A stretch of 63,172 bases of DNA from Butyriboletus loyo (GCA_038093515.1 JBBPSI010000147.1:1-63172), one strand, 5' to 3'; shown: positions 10,966 to 22,848, counted from the first letter of the stretch. The notes: generated by a model not told the origin, from the letters alone. Made by a program: numbers and translations.

Positions 10966-12031
10966 AAATAAGTGTCTATAACCGAGAAAACAAACGGGTG
11001 GTGCCGTTTGTTGCGTTTGTTGGCTAACATAAGCTGACCCTTCCGGTGAAGTCACGTGCACTAAATCCATACGAGGTTTCTCGAATCTCGAACAAGTAGT
11101 GTTGCCGTCGAGGCAAAGTAATTTCGAGGTAAAATCGATTCAGCTCGAAAGTGAGCCATCTCGTGGGAATTCGATGCATCTGAATTAAGTCGACGTCATC
11201 ACCTTCACGTTGTGAAGTACCAATGAAATGCGCTGACTTGGATCTGGACAGTGAATTGTGACTGGGTAGGCTTTCGGCCCGCATGACCGCTTAATTCCAG
11301 AAGTGAACGAAGTTACTTCATCTAACTTTGTTCTTTCAAACTCAATCGAACTGCCTCAAAAATATACATCGGTTCGCTTTGCTTCGTCTCGCGGCAAAAC
11401 TACCAACAAGTCTGTCATCCTTTACTAAGTGAGCCTGGTAGCACTGTTCATTCCCACTCTGTTACATCTTTGAATGCCGCAGCGGCAGTGCGGGAAGTGA
11501 ACGATATAGCATGCATGTGGATGTAGATACAGGAGCACGACGAAGAAGAGCTGATCGGGAAGCGGTTATGCTGACTAATGATGTGAAAAGGGAATGGCAA
11601 GAGCGCGGAGCGTTTCCCGGCCCAAAACAAAAAGCGGTATCCTGCCGTCTAAGGCGTGAGTTGCGAGGGTGGGTGGGACAACACCTCGCAGCGATATGCC
11701 TGCTTGCAAGATGCGCTGTTGCGCATGGGACCCCAGGAGGGGTGAACTGCGAGGTGCTGAGAACGGGACTGGTGCGAGGGTGCGATGAGAGAAGGGTTGA
11801 GCGAGAGTTGACGTTGAGGCTGAGGGACGAGCGACTTGGATGGTGGAGTAGAGGCAAGAGGGACTGCATACCGCTTACATACACTCGTCCGAAGACTAAG
11901 CGCTGTGCAGTAACATGTGTTCCAATCATCCGAGCACCGCCCATAAGCCTCCTTTGCGGTTCCTCTCGTATCAGGGAGCTGACCACGCGCTTCTCGTCTG
12001 CTTTTCGTGCTGGTACACACATTCCAGGGTC
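10966..12031. other. Unassigned DNA with a GC-rich insertion, then 5' flank of DUF6533 copy 4
   Basis: No recognisable gene. Bases 10966-11469 have no counterpart in the other units. Between CTGTTACATCT (11469) and GTAACATGTGTTCC (about 11908) the flank holds about 440 bp of GC-rich DNA that is absent from the flanks of copies 2 and 5. It is open in one frame (11511-12059) without recognisable domains. The conserved promoter-proximal block of the family follows at about 11910-12031. Confidence 0.4.
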
Positions 12032-13803
12032 ATGGCTTCCTCTCCGCTGTCCGTCATGAGGAACATTCAGCAGAACAACTATGTAACCCGTGCGTCTATT
12101 CTCATTTGTGATTGATCCATCTCACAGAAGGGGTCACAGTTGCAATCATTACTGCCCTTGCATACGATTACAGTAATACCCTTCTGTATCCATTCATTCA
12201 TGAGGCTAAACTTGATGTTGCCAGTCCTCACTTTTGAAAGAGAGGTTGGTGCTTCGTTTTTTTTTTACAATCTGGGATTCTGGACCAACCTTACTCAGAC
12301 TAATCATCTGTGTAGATAGACTACATTTGGGTTCGGGGATAACATTTTCAAGTCGGCGACATTTCTGATATGCTGCAGAACAAACCTTGGACCTTAGTAT
12401 CCACGCTCTTCGTTATCGTGCGTGTCGAACTCTCTACGGCGCTTTGTGGTGGTGACACTGTACCAAGCTAACCATTTCCACAGGTTCGTTACGTCGGTCT
12501 CTGCGCGTTTATGTATGTTTATGGACATTGCACGCCATGTACTGAATATTAACCGCTGGTTGGTTCACCAGGATCATTATCCTCTGTATGTACAGCACTC
12601 AAAACTTGCGGTATGTTGAACTGACTCATGTCATCAAAAGGGGGGGGTTCCTTCATGCCTGGTCCTGCAAACGTGAGTTTTATTACATCACTGACGGCCG
12701 ACCCATCGATCACAACCCCCAGGTGTGAGTACCCACTATTTGTTTCCCGTCGGAAACCTTGAACGGTTCATGTGAACTGAACAGTTGTAAGCCCTTCCCT
12801 GTGGTACTTCCTATGTCTGCTCAATTTAGGAATATTTCCAAGGTGCGGTACTTGCTACCATCGCTCACTGGGCAATCTTTGCCTTTATATGTGCGGCCGA
12901 TGGTGGGTTATCATGCGGTTTTACCTTGAAACAAAAAAGTGACGCATCACACCAATTGCAGCGGCAATGATTTTACGCGTGTGGGCGATGTACAATCGGT
13001 CGAAGCTAATCCTCGGCATTCTCCTCACTTCCTACGTTGTCGAGATCGTTCCCTCGACCATTTCTTGCATTTTCTATAGCATTCCAGCGAATCTTCCAGG
13101 TAAGTAACTGAGAGCTGGTATTAAAAACTATATATGGCGCGCTGACTCGACCACGCTGCTCCCTGGGCATCACAGTGACCACCGTGAAAATCCTGAAATT
13201 CTCGTATTGCACCATCCCACTTAACTCTTTAAATTGGAGTGAAGTATTTGCTCCCATCACCCAACTCATTCACGGTGGGGTGATGTGCGCGCTGGTGATC
13301 ATCCAATTTATACGACAGTCGCTGCAAATGTACAAAGTTACCAAGCAGTGGCGACTCAGCCAACTCATGAACCTGCTTGTCATGGAAGGTGTCCTCTACT
13401 TCCTTGCGTACGTCCTCATCTCATCCTTCTTCCCATCCCCTTTCTACCATTTCATACCGCAAGACAAACAGAACTAACAGTGACCTTGTATGATAGCATG
13501 TTGACATGGAACCTCATGGGTGCACTCCTCATTTTTGATAAAATTCCAACAGCGGGATGGCGAATGATACCGATAGCCCTTTTGGAATGTATTCCTTTCG
13601 CCACGCTAACCCCCCGATTTATACTGGATTTGCGAGAAATGTATGCACGGAATGTCCATAGCAGGGCCAGCAACGGGATCGACTCTGGATTCGGCTTGTC
13701 TGCCTATGGCGCAAGCAAATCCATGGTCGTGTTTGCGGATGCTGGGATAACTATGCAACTAGAACATGGTGAGGAGATACCAATGGAAGAACAAGCAGTG
13801 TAA
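12032..13803 (+). CDS. DUF6533-type membrane protein, copy 4
   Basis: Probably one of the better preserved copies. The start MASSPLSVMRNIQQNNYVT ends at C before GTGCGT, and the CTCACAG acceptor gives CAA-GGG-GTC in frame. The later exons encode ILRVWAMYNRSK, SLNWSEVFAPITQLIHGG, a CALVIIQFIRQSLQMYK helix, LLVMEGVLYFLAYVLISS, then LECIPFATLTPRFILDLREM and a tail ending MEEQAV. A small in-frame insertion (SRASNG) precedes GIDSGFGLSAYG; copy 5 has the same insertion, so copies 4 and 5 are probably closest relatives. Membrane protein of unknown function. Confidence 0.6.
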
Positions 13804-14317
13804 CTTCGTTGTCAAACTGAATGTTCGCGCCGATGCCGATATGATAGTATAAATTCAATTTTTGTCGATGACTGCTACGAATGGTAGTTGTATAAATTAT
13901 GTTTTGTCGCACAATAAGAGGGGACTTTGAGTGAAACTGTGGCCCGGGGCGTGGTCACACTGCTTCTGAGTTGGCCCTCTCATTAGAACACAAATTAGTT
14001 ATCCAAAGGATCGAATACTCCACCATGGTACCGATTTAGTTGTAGAGTCTGAATCAGCCGCTTGGAAAAATGGTACCGCATCTGATCACGATTCGATGAT
14101 GGGAAGCATTTTGGATAGTGGATGCTCTAGGCCAACTCCAGGCGGATAGCGGGGAAGAGAACCTGCCTCATAGTACGTTTCCGTGACATTCAATCTCGGA
14201 AAACGTGCAGAGAATCAACATCTTAGTGCAATTGAAACGCTCACAAGTGGGCCTAATAACCTATGGTGCGATCGTCGCTGCAAGTCGAGTCCTTTCAGTC
14301 CGAAATATATTGACATG
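13804..14317. repeat. Shared spacer, unit 4
   Basis: No gene. Homologous to the other DUF6533-esterase spacers (TTATCCAAAGGATCGAATAC, CGCTTGGAAAAATGGTACC, CATTCAATCTCGGAAAACG). Confidence 0.6.
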
Positions 14318-14415
14318 ATTGTGCTGTCGTAGCCGTCGCCATCTCCCAAAACACGTAAAGAGTGGGCACACGTCAACGAGTATCAGAAAATTCATGCCGA
14401 AAACAGAACACGGTA
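14318..14415 (-). pseudogene. Carboxylesterase fragment 4 (terminal exon scrap)
   Basis: About 100 bp match the end of the esterase on the minus strand (ATTGTGCTGTCGTAGCCGTC, then GTAAAGAGTGGGCACACGTC). The match ends near AACAGACGTG, after which unique sequence begins. Confidence 0.55.
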
Positions 14416-15120
14416 AAAAAAACAGACGTGTGGGATATGGAAAAGTTCGCTCTCACTGGCACTGGCCACATTGCGGAAGTAGTACGTGACCAGGCTAGGC
14501 TATGGAAAGCCGACGTTTACGCATAGATCTTTCATCTCGCGAGCATAGCACTGCCACAATATGCTTTACCCAATCGCAGATTGCGTAGTACCGAAAACAT
14601 CGAATCTTGCGCCGTCCATTTCTCAAACACAACACGTTGGATTAGTTCGTATTGTTAAATTTCTGCAGATACGTCCTCCCTCAACCAGAATATTTGTATG
14701 ATTTATCTACATGTTCGGAAATCTGCTCGCATCAGAAAAAGTGGTCATGTTTTTTTTTTGCAACACTGCGGTTGTATTGAACCGTTGACTAGTAGGCGTT
14801 TCACCTTCTATAATTTGACTGGGGATCTGTCGTGTGCATGGCAGCTCTCACATATGTATCATCCTGCTGAGCAGGTCAAACGCGCGAGGCCCAGCGACTG
14901 AGACATCGGAGTGACTACCGTCAACGGTGATAATTGGGAACAACGCTGGCGGCACGTTACAACGGTTGCATCCCTCTACAGGGTCCCAGCGGTGCTATAT
15001 GCATAATCACTGCGGCCGATCGCAGGCTTAGATCGGCGAAATTTTTTCGGGTATAAAATCAGAACATCCCTATTGATGTAAACCAATCTTCCTTCCCCAA
15101 GTTGCGTCAGGAAACCCAGG
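14416..15120. other. Intergenic region and promoter of the complete carboxylesterase
   Basis: No gene is recognised. A good TATA box (TATAAAA at 15052-15058) lies 63 bp upstream of the esterase ATG. Between them is a pyrimidine-rich stretch (CAATCTTCCTTCCCCAAG) typical of fungal transcription starts. Confidence 0.5.
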
Positions 15121-17513
15121 ATGGTTCATGTCCTTGCCTGGATTGCATTATGGTTGACCTCTTCGACCTTCCTTGTGAGCGTCGCCACGAACGCAAACAC
15201 AAACGTGACTGCACCAGTTGTGGATCTTGGTTATGCAGAATATCAAGGATACTTCGACGCACAGACGAATGTCACTAATTTCTTGAGCATTCGCTATGCC
15301 GCTCCACCGCTCGGTGAGTCTAGTATAGACCTCTCTTCGAGTCCGGCGTATGGTCATCCTGATGCACACGATTTCCCTCACAGGAAACTTGAGATTTCAA
15401 GCACCTCAGCCACCAGTCCCCGAGTCTGGTGTACAACCCGCGACACAGAACCCTAACATGTGCTATCAAGATGGATTCGGTACCGCGCCTGTCTCACCAT
15501 ACGGACGCAACAAACGACGGAGCACGACGCCGGCCGCTTCGGAAGATTGCTTGTTCCTCAAGTGAGTATGATAGTCCATCGTAAAAGCACAACTTCAATC
15601 CTGCCACCGTAGTGTCTTCGTTCCTGGGAAAATACCCACAGAACCAGTCACTACGGGCGGGCTCCCTGTGTTGGTATGGATTCACGGAGGAGGGTACGTT
15701 TGATGCGTATGTCCTTGGATGCTTGTTTGACCTCGAAGTATAGTTACCAGGCTGGATACGCAACCCAGTACAATGGGGTCGACCTCATCGTTGATTCATT
15801 GAACACCGTCATCGTCGTCATCATTCAATACCGTCTGGGTGCATTCGGTACGCCCTCTTACTGAGAAGCTAGCGTCACTCGTCAGTTGTCTGATCTTTGG
15901 ATTAGGTTTCCTCTCTGCCAAGGAGGTCAAAGCTCATGGCGCGCTGAACGCTGGCCTCCGTGAGCAAATTTTTTTGCCTTCATTCTAGGTCTCACTGACA
16001 ACATCTGGCATCACCAGTTGACCAGGCCCTTGCACTGAAATGGGTACAAGATCATGTATGGCTCGTTATCTGTGTCCATCCCAACCACACTTACGAGTCC
16101 GCATTAGATCGGACTGTTTGGTGGTGACAAGGCTCATGTCACCATATGGGGCGAATCTGCAGGTGCCGGCTCCGTTCTGCAGCATATCGTCGCCAACGGA
16201 GGTAATACTCAACCGCCGCTTTTCAATGCTGCGATCACCAGTTCCACGTTTTTGCCTCCTCAGTATCACTACAGTGATCGGATACCTCAGGTATGCTACT
16301 GCATCTTCGTTTGACGGAATGCCTGCGAACTGATCAAGCCTAGTTGTTGTATGACAAAACTGTTGCTATGACCGGGTAAGATACCATCCTACCAAAGTGT
16401 ATACCTCTTGACGGGTAGTAACGCATTCTGCGCAGATGTGCATCGAGCGCCAACACGTTCACATGCCTACAATCCGTGGAAGCAGAGACTCTCCAGGCTG
16501 TAAACTATAACCTTTCTGCATCTGCTTTCTATGGAACATTCGTCTTCGTTCCCGTAGTCGATGGCACGTTCATCCTCGAGCGCCCAACTGTCACCCTTGC
16601 CAAGGGTCAGGTGAACGGTGTACGTGACCACATTTGCTATATCTTTCGATAGCTGACGTTCCTGAAGAAAGTGGTGCTATCCGTCACCAATCAGAACGAG
16701 GGAAATGCCTTCGTGAATACGAACGAGACTTTGACCATCACGGATTACGTCTCTCAAATTTTCCCCGACATGACGAATCTCCAAGTCCAGGAGACTGCAT
16801 ACGTTTATCACGGCTACGGGACTGCACTCGAGCAGGCCATGATGGTGATGGGGGATTGTGAGTCAAGCAACTCCAAACTCGGAAGTAACTCGATCTCTCA
16901 TCTGGACTTTCCATTGTAGCCATCTTTACGTGTCCGACCTACTACTTGCTCCAGGCATTCACTGGTCGTTCGTGGAAGGTCAGTCTTCCAATATTTATAC
17001 ACGCTTCCCCATGAATTTGATGGAACTATCTCAGGGTCTCTTTGCCGTCCCACCTGCATATCATGGTTACGACATCATATACTACTTCAGCAGGTACGCC
17101 CCATCCTCTCTCCCTCCCGACGCATTCTGAGCCGGCGGTCTATGTCGCCATCTTAGCCCGAGCGATCCCCCTCCTTACAACAACGCTCAGTTCATCAACG
17201 CCTTCTCCCAATCCTTCATGTCCCTCGCCAAATACTATGACGTCAACGCTAAATTTGATCCCACCAACATTACGCCCTATTGGAATGAATACTACATTGG
17301 AGGGCCGGAAATGGTATTCAATCGTTCGGAGGAAGGCGTACCGGAGGTTATGCCCATCGAAACTGATCCGGCGTTGTTCCAGCGATGCGCGTACGTCTGT
17401 CTTTTCCCGTGTTCTGTTTTCGGTATGAATGGTGACATGATGCTGATGCTCGTTGGCGTGTGCCCACGCTTTACAGGTTTTGGGCGACGGTGACGGCTAC
17501 GACAGCACAATGA
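15121..17513 (+). CDS. Secreted type-B carboxylesterase/lipase
   Basis: Complete alpha/beta-hydrolase of the carboxylesterase/cholinesterase family, in about a dozen exons with clean GT-AG junctions. A hydrophobic N-terminal signal peptide (residues about 3-22) precedes VDLGYAEYQGYF. Family motifs in order are SIRYAAPPLG, SEDCLFL, the oxyanion-hole segment VLVWIHGGG, IQYRLGAFGFLSA, and the nucleophile elbow GESAGAGS with its catalytic serine. Later come VVDGTF and PAYHGYDI, where the histidine is the likely catalytic one. It ends PEVMPIETDPALFQRCAFW...AQ. It probably hydrolyses extracellular esters or lipids; the exact substrate is unknown. It faces DUF6533 copy 5 tail to tail and is the only full-length esterase among five truncated relatives in this window. 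Confidence 0.85.
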
Positions 17514-18178
17514 TCGATGTATTTCGGACTGAAAGGACTCCACTTGGAGCGACGATCGCATCCATGCCCATAGACTATTAGGCCCGTTTTGTGGGCGTTT
17601 TAATTGCACTAAAATGATCGTTGATCCTTTGGACGTTTTTCCGAGATCGAATGTCACGGAAAACGTGTGAGCCAGGTTTACTTTCCCCGTATCCGACTGG
17701 AGCATTAAATTGACCAAGATGCTTCCCGTCATCGAAACGTGCATTGGACAGGTCAAGCATAAGTGTCAAACCTGCAGTTTCCCGATTCGTGATCAGATGC
17801 GATATCATTTCTCCAAGCGGCTGATCGAGATTCTACAAAGATCGTTACCGTAGTGGGGTATCCGGTCCGATTTGTCACTTGAGAAGGGGGAAAGCGTTGA
17901 TTCAAGTCCCAGCGTGATGAAGTCGATGTACCTACGACCCTGCGTCACCCCAGACACTGAGCGTTCGTACTAAGAAACACAAACACCAACGTTGTGTTGT
18001 AATGAGAAGGCCAACTCGGGAGTATCATGACCACGCCGAAAGTTTGATTCCAAGTCCCCTCTCATTGTACAACAAAACTAAAACATAACCTATACAGGGC
18101 CATCGTTCGTAGCAGTCATCGACAAGCATTCATACCACCATATCGGTATCGGCGCGAACATCCGGTTTGACAACGAAA
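17514..18178. repeat. Spacer between esterase and DUF6533 copy 5
   Basis: No gene. This is the complete version of the spacer found, inverted and variously decayed, beside the other DUF6533 copies. It includes the AACGCTCAGTGTCTGG-type block near 17960 and GATCATTTTAGTGCAATT-type words (inverse) near 17600. Confidence 0.65.
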
Positions 18179-19972
18179 TTACGCTGCTCGTTCTTCCATT
18201 GGTATCCCCTCGCCATGCTCTAGTTCCGCAGTTATCCCAGCATCCGCAAACACGACCATGGGTTTACTCGCGCCACAGGCAGACCACGCAGCAGCAGACA
18301 AGCCGAATCCAGAGTCGATCCCGTTGCTGGCCCTGCCATGAACGTTCCGCGCATTCATCTCTCGCACGTCCAGTATAAATCGGGGGGTTAGCGTGGTGAA
18401 AGGAACATATTCCAAAAGGCCTATCGGTATGATTCGCCATCCCGCTGCTGCAATTTTTCCGAAATTGGAGAGTGTATTCACGAGGTTCCATGTCAACATG
18501 CTATCACGCAATGTCGCTGTTAGTTCCGTTTGTCTTGTGGTGTGAAATGGTAGACGGGGGACGGGAAGAAGGATGAGATGAGGACGTACGCAAGGAAGTA
18601 GAGGACACCTTCCATGACAAGCAGGTTCATGAGTTGGCTGAGTCGCCAATGCTTGGTAACGTTGTACATTTGAAGCGACTCCCGTATAAATTGGATGATC
18701 ACCAGCACGCACATCACCCCACCGTGAATGAGTTGGGTGATGGAAGCAATTTCATCCCAAATAAAAGAGTTAGATAACAGGGTGCAAAACGAGAGGTTCG
18801 AAAGTTGCACGGTGGTCACTGTGATGCCCAGGGAATAGGGTAGTCTAGTCAGTGCATTATATATAGTTATTGATACCAGCCTGTATTTACCTGTAACATT
18901 TGCTGGAATGCTATAGACGATGCAAGAAATGGTCGAGGGAACGATCTCGCCAACATAGGAAGTGAGGAGAATGCCGAGGATTAACTTCGACCGATTGTAC
19001 ATCGCCCACACACGTAAAACCATCGCCGCTGCAACCGGCGTGATGCATCGCTTCTTTGCTCTCGAGTGAAACCGCATGACAACTCACCATCGGCCGCACA
19101 TACAAAGGCAAAGATTGCCCAGTGAGAGATGTTACCAAGTACCGCACCTTGGAATTTTTTCTAAATTGAGCGGACATAGGAAGTGCTACGGGGAAGGGCT
19201 TACAACTGTTTGGTTGACATGGACCATCTAAGGTTTCCGACAAGAAACAAACAGTGGGTACTCACACCTGGGGGTTGCGATCAACGGGTCGGCCATCAGT
19301 ACTCAGCGAGATAACAAAACCCACGTTTGCAGGACCAGGCATGAATGAACTCCCCCCTTTCGATGGCATGAGTCAGTTCAACATACCGCAAGTTTTGAGT
19401 GCTGTACATACAGAGGACAAGGATCCTTGTGGACCAACCAGCGATCAGCATTCAGTACATGACTTGCAATGTCTTTGAACATACATAACGGCGCAGAGAC
19501 CGACATAACGAATCTGTGGCGATGATTAGCTTGGTACAGTGTCACCACCACAAAGTGCCCTGGAGAGTTCAACACGCACGAGAATGAAGAGCGTGGATAC
19601 CGAGGTCCAAGGTTTGTTCTGAAGTCATATCAGAAATATGTGGCGTACTTGAAAACGATATATCCCCGAACCCAAACGTAGTCTATCTACACAGATGATT
19701 AGTCTGAGTACTACAGAATCCCAGATTGTAAAAAAAAACGAAGCACGGACCTCTCGTTCAAAAGTGAGGACTAGCAGCATTAAGTTAAGCATTATGAATG
19801 AATGGACACAGGGGAATATTACTGTAATCATATGCAATGGCAGTAATGACTGCAACTGTGACCCCTTTTGTGAGACGGGCCCGTGAACCTCAAATGAGCA
19901 TAGACGGTGCGCACCGGTCGCATAGTTATTTTGTTGAATGTTTTCCATGACGGACTGCAGAGAGGAAGACAT
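18179..19972 (-). CDS. DUF6533-type membrane protein, copy 5
   Basis: Minus-strand member of the family, starting MSSSLQSVMENIQQNNYAT. The intron 1 acceptor is CACAA instead of CACAG; the AAAAG three bases on would splice in frame (G + GG GTC). The large 3' exon is open with VVAAMVLRVWAMYNRSK-like sequence, GEIVPSTISCIVYSIPANV, SLGITVTTVQLSNLSFC, a GVMCVLVIIQFIRESLQMY helix and LLVMEGVLYFLAYVLISS. The final exon has LEYVPFTTLTPRFILDVREM and an SNGIDSGFGLS insertion, ending MEERAA. It is the partner of the complete esterase and may represent the original arrangement. Function unknown; likely multi-pass membrane protein. Confidence 0.6.
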
Positions 19973-20151
19973 GACCCTGGTATGTGTATACTAGGACGAA
20001 ATCTCGAGAAAAGCAGACAAGAAACATCTTATGAGTTCTCTGATACATAAACGTTTGAAATACGTAGTAGTGGCTGTACTGATCATGATCTTGATAAATG
20101 GCCATTAGGCGAATTATGTGATATGTTATCAGTACTAAGCTTAAACGGGAA
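19973..20151. repeat. 5' flank of DUF6533 copy 5
   Basis: No gene. The inverted match to 3800-4036 contains the conserved promoter-proximal block, then GGCCATTAGGCGAATTATG. Confidence 0.5.
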
Positions 20152-20400
20152 CAGTGTTGGAAAAAACCCGGCCTCAGGCCGTCACCGGGCGGGATTAACC
20201 AAGCCCCACTTAGGCCAGGCTTTGTATTTGGGCCTGACAGGGCCCACGGCTAGTGTTGCCACGGCCTGGCCCAGGGGCCGCTAGCCACTCGAGCCGAGGG
20301 TGAAATTAGTCAAGGTACCAATTTCCCGGCCTGTCCTCCAAATTGGCCATGATTAACCGGCTCGTTCAGGCTCCGCTCAGCCATGGCAGCTAGACGACAG
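20152..20400. mobile_element. GC-rich palindromic segment starting CAGTGTTGG
   Basis: A 250-bp block very different in composition from its surroundings, rich in GGCC, CCCGGCC and GGCCTGGCCC words that could fold back. It begins CAGTGTTGGAAAAAACCCGG; a CAGTG start is typical of hAT-family transposon ends. I see no matching inverted terminus at the other side, so it may be a truncated non-autonomous element. It sits exactly where a DUF6533 copy has been lost. Confidence 0.4.
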
Positions 20401-20672
20401 TAATAAACCTGCTTGTCATGGAAGGTGCATTCTACTTCATTTCGTACGTCCAAGGCACTTTTCGATGATGGGAAGCATCTTGGTCAATTTACTGCTCCAA
20501 GCGGAGAGCGGGGAAGGGAACTTGGCTCACACGTTTCCGTAGCATTCAATGTCGGAAAAACGTCCAGAGGATCGACGTTTTAGCACAATTGGAACGCCCA
20601 CAAACGGGCCTAATAACTTATGGCGATCATCGGTCCAAGTGGAGTCCTTTCAGTCCGAAATACATCGGGTCA
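20401..20672 (+). repeat. Scrap of a sixth DUF6533 gene and its 3' spacer
   Basis: Bases 20405-20451 match the exon segment encoding NLLVMEGVLYFLAYV in the other copies (CCTGCTTGTCATGGAAGGTG...TACGTCC). At 20452 the sequence jumps to the 3' spacer word AAGGCACTTTTCGATGATGG, also seen at 10548, and then to esterase 3' flank. It is the remnant of another + strand DUF6533 unit. Confidence 0.6.
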
Positions 20673-21110
20673 TTGTGCTGTCGTAGCCGTTACTATCTCA
20701 CAAAACCTGTCAAGTGTGGGCACACGCTAACGAGTATCAGCAACATGTCACCATTCATACCGAAAACAGCACATGAGAAAAAAACAGACGACGCGCATCG
20801 CTGGAGCAACGCCGGATCAGTTTCGATGGGCAAAACCTCCGGTACGCCTTCCTCGTACGACAGAATACCATTTCTGGCCCTCCAATGTAGTATTCATTCC
20901 AGTAGGGCGTGATGTTGGTGGGATCAGATTTGGCCTTGACATCGTAGTATTTGGCGAGGGATATGAAGGATTGAGAGAAGGCGATGAAACTGAGTGTTGT
21001 TGTAAGGAGGGGGATCGCTCGGGCTAAGATGGCGACATAGACCGCCGGCTGAGAATGCTTTGGGAGGGAGAGGATGAGGCGTACCTGTTGAAGTGGTATA
21101 TGGCGGTGAT
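20673..21110 (-). pseudogene. Carboxylesterase C-terminal fragment 5
   Basis: Minus-strand match to the last three exon segments of the esterase, from the IYHFNR-like exon through FSQSFISLAKYYDVKAKSDP, ITPYWNEYYIGGPEMVF and the terminal exon. It is the longest fragment in the array but lacks the catalytic serine part. POP4 relic B follows on the right. Confidence 0.7.
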
Positions 21111-21500
21111 AACCCACTTTCACCTTGCATCTTCAGTCCACCATTTCGGTGTTCTGACCCTTAAATGGCCAACGGAATAAAGCTAAACAGACTGTGTTGA
21201 CTTTCTCATTATAATTGTTGCGGTCACGATACTTCCGAGTGGGCCCAATGTCAGACTCACTCGATATGAATACTCTGTATCTGGCGGGGGGGGGGGGGGC
21301 TGAAGACGGTGGCCCGGTACTAAAGAAGCTTCCAAATGACACCCCCAGCTATCTAATCGAGAGAAATATGTCGTATGTATACACTTGACGCTTGAGGCGG
21401 CGACGCACGAAAACATCACCACTTACGCCTCACAACTCGATCGTCTCCTTGACCTTGAATTTCCCACTTGAACGATCCGCAGAGCGGAAACAAAATTGGG
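21111..21500. repeat. Spacer duplicated at 6671-7129
   Basis: No gene. Same sequence family as 6671-7129. It contains a run of 16 G at about 21284-21299 and lies downstream of the POP4-like 3' end. Confidence 0.6.
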
Positions 21501-21518
21501 TGCCGTATAGATTGAACT

Positions 21519-22512
21519 CTATGTCCATAGTGTTTCCGAATCCTGTTCTTGTTGTTGTTGGAGCGTCTGGGTGGGATCCATCTCGGTAGCCGAAGGAGAA
21601 GGGGTGGAGTAGAGCGATACAGCGAGTGCGAAGGTGGAGTTTTGTTTCGGAACGACTGTGGGGACCAAGATGTGAGTGGGATTGAGGATGAATCGTAAGA
21701 AAACGTACGTTTTAACTGGTTCTTTCAGGTGGTGAGGTTGAACGCGTTCTCCGTCTCGCGGAGGACGATCCCAGAAAGACCGACGAGACATGGGTTTCGG
21801 CTTTGACGGACTATGGTCAAGAAGCAATGTAAGGTTAATATCGAGCGAAACGAGCCAAGTGCGCTTGTCGCTCGCCTGTGAGCAGTGTCCCGTTAAGGTC
21901 GGCCTTGACCAGCTTGGTGTGCATATAAGACGCACTGGACGTTCATGCGAGGATGAATAAGCATCGATGGGGACACTCAGCCCTAACAGCTCAGACACAT
22001 GGCCCATCCAAAATCGATGCAACGGTACGAACAAGTCAAACCTATCCAATGCATTCGGACACGTCGCTCACACCACGGAACGCAGCACCCACACCACATA
22101 CCTAGTCGCATGTTTCTCCAACTTCCAAAGGCATTTCGACTCTGCTGCGTTTCGCGCCAACGGTTTGAGCTTCTTCCGGTGTTTTTCGGCTAGTTTTTGA
22201 GCTTGCTTCGCGACTCTTTCTTTCCCGGTCCTACTGTTCCGTTCAGGGCTTTCGAGGAGTACTGTACTCCTTACATGGCGGTCCTTGATGCGGCTCTCGT
22301 ATGTTCTAGCGGGGTCGGATGTCAACGTCAATACCTGCCGGACATATGTCGGCGTAAAGGGGATGTCCGGACTCCGTAGTCAGGTTGAGACGCTGATACT
22401 GTCAAACACTTGTTGAGTCGCTTTGCCATGTCAATTGGGATTGGTACGGACTTTTCCATCAGTGATTGGCTTGTAAGGACCTATAACGTCTTTCTGGTTC
22501 ATGGCCATGATG
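21519..22512 (-). pseudogene. POP4: POP4-like RNase P/MRP subunit, relic B
   Basis: The longest POP4-like copy in the window. Conserved pieces in order are TPTYVRQ, DPARTYESRIKDRH, a basic helix (RVAKQAQKLAEKHRKKLK), LFVPLHRFWMGHVSELLGLS, MHTKLVKADLNGTLLT, CLVGLSGIVLRETENAFNL and VVPKQNSTFALA, with plausible introns between them. POP4 is an RNA-binding protein of RNase P and RNase MRP. Two lesions are visible. The first is a TGA in the 5' region (NPN-stop-HGK) where the fragment at 3427 reads Gly. The second is a 7-base shortfall between SSSHE and MHTK relative to relic A, which shifts the frame. I therefore call it a pseudogene; an intact POP4 should exist elsewhere in the genome. Confidence 0.65.
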
Positions 22513-22530
22513 AGTTGGTGACCGTCACTT

Positions 22531-22848
22531 TGCCGTCTCTCCCCTCAGCGTGAAGTCACCTGCCTGGCTGTTGATGGACAAAACACCGTGACAGTACTAC
22601 AAGTACTCTAAGGATATTCCGACAACGAATCCCCAGCGGTCGAAGTAGTGGGGGAAACAATATGCCCCCCCTTTTCTCCGATACCCCAATCCCCGAAGGC
22701 GAAATTCAAAAGGACGACCAGGACGATCCTATTTCGTGTCGTCAGCACAACCTGAATGTGCTCGAACGCCGAATCGCAGTGCTAGCGTGCTCACCGTGAA
22801 TACATGATACAGAGACCCCACGTGATATGCACCCAAGTGCAGACACAA
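22531..22848. other. Intergenic region
   Basis: No gene or clear repeat is seen. It separates the duplication array from the single-copy region. Confidence 0.4.
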
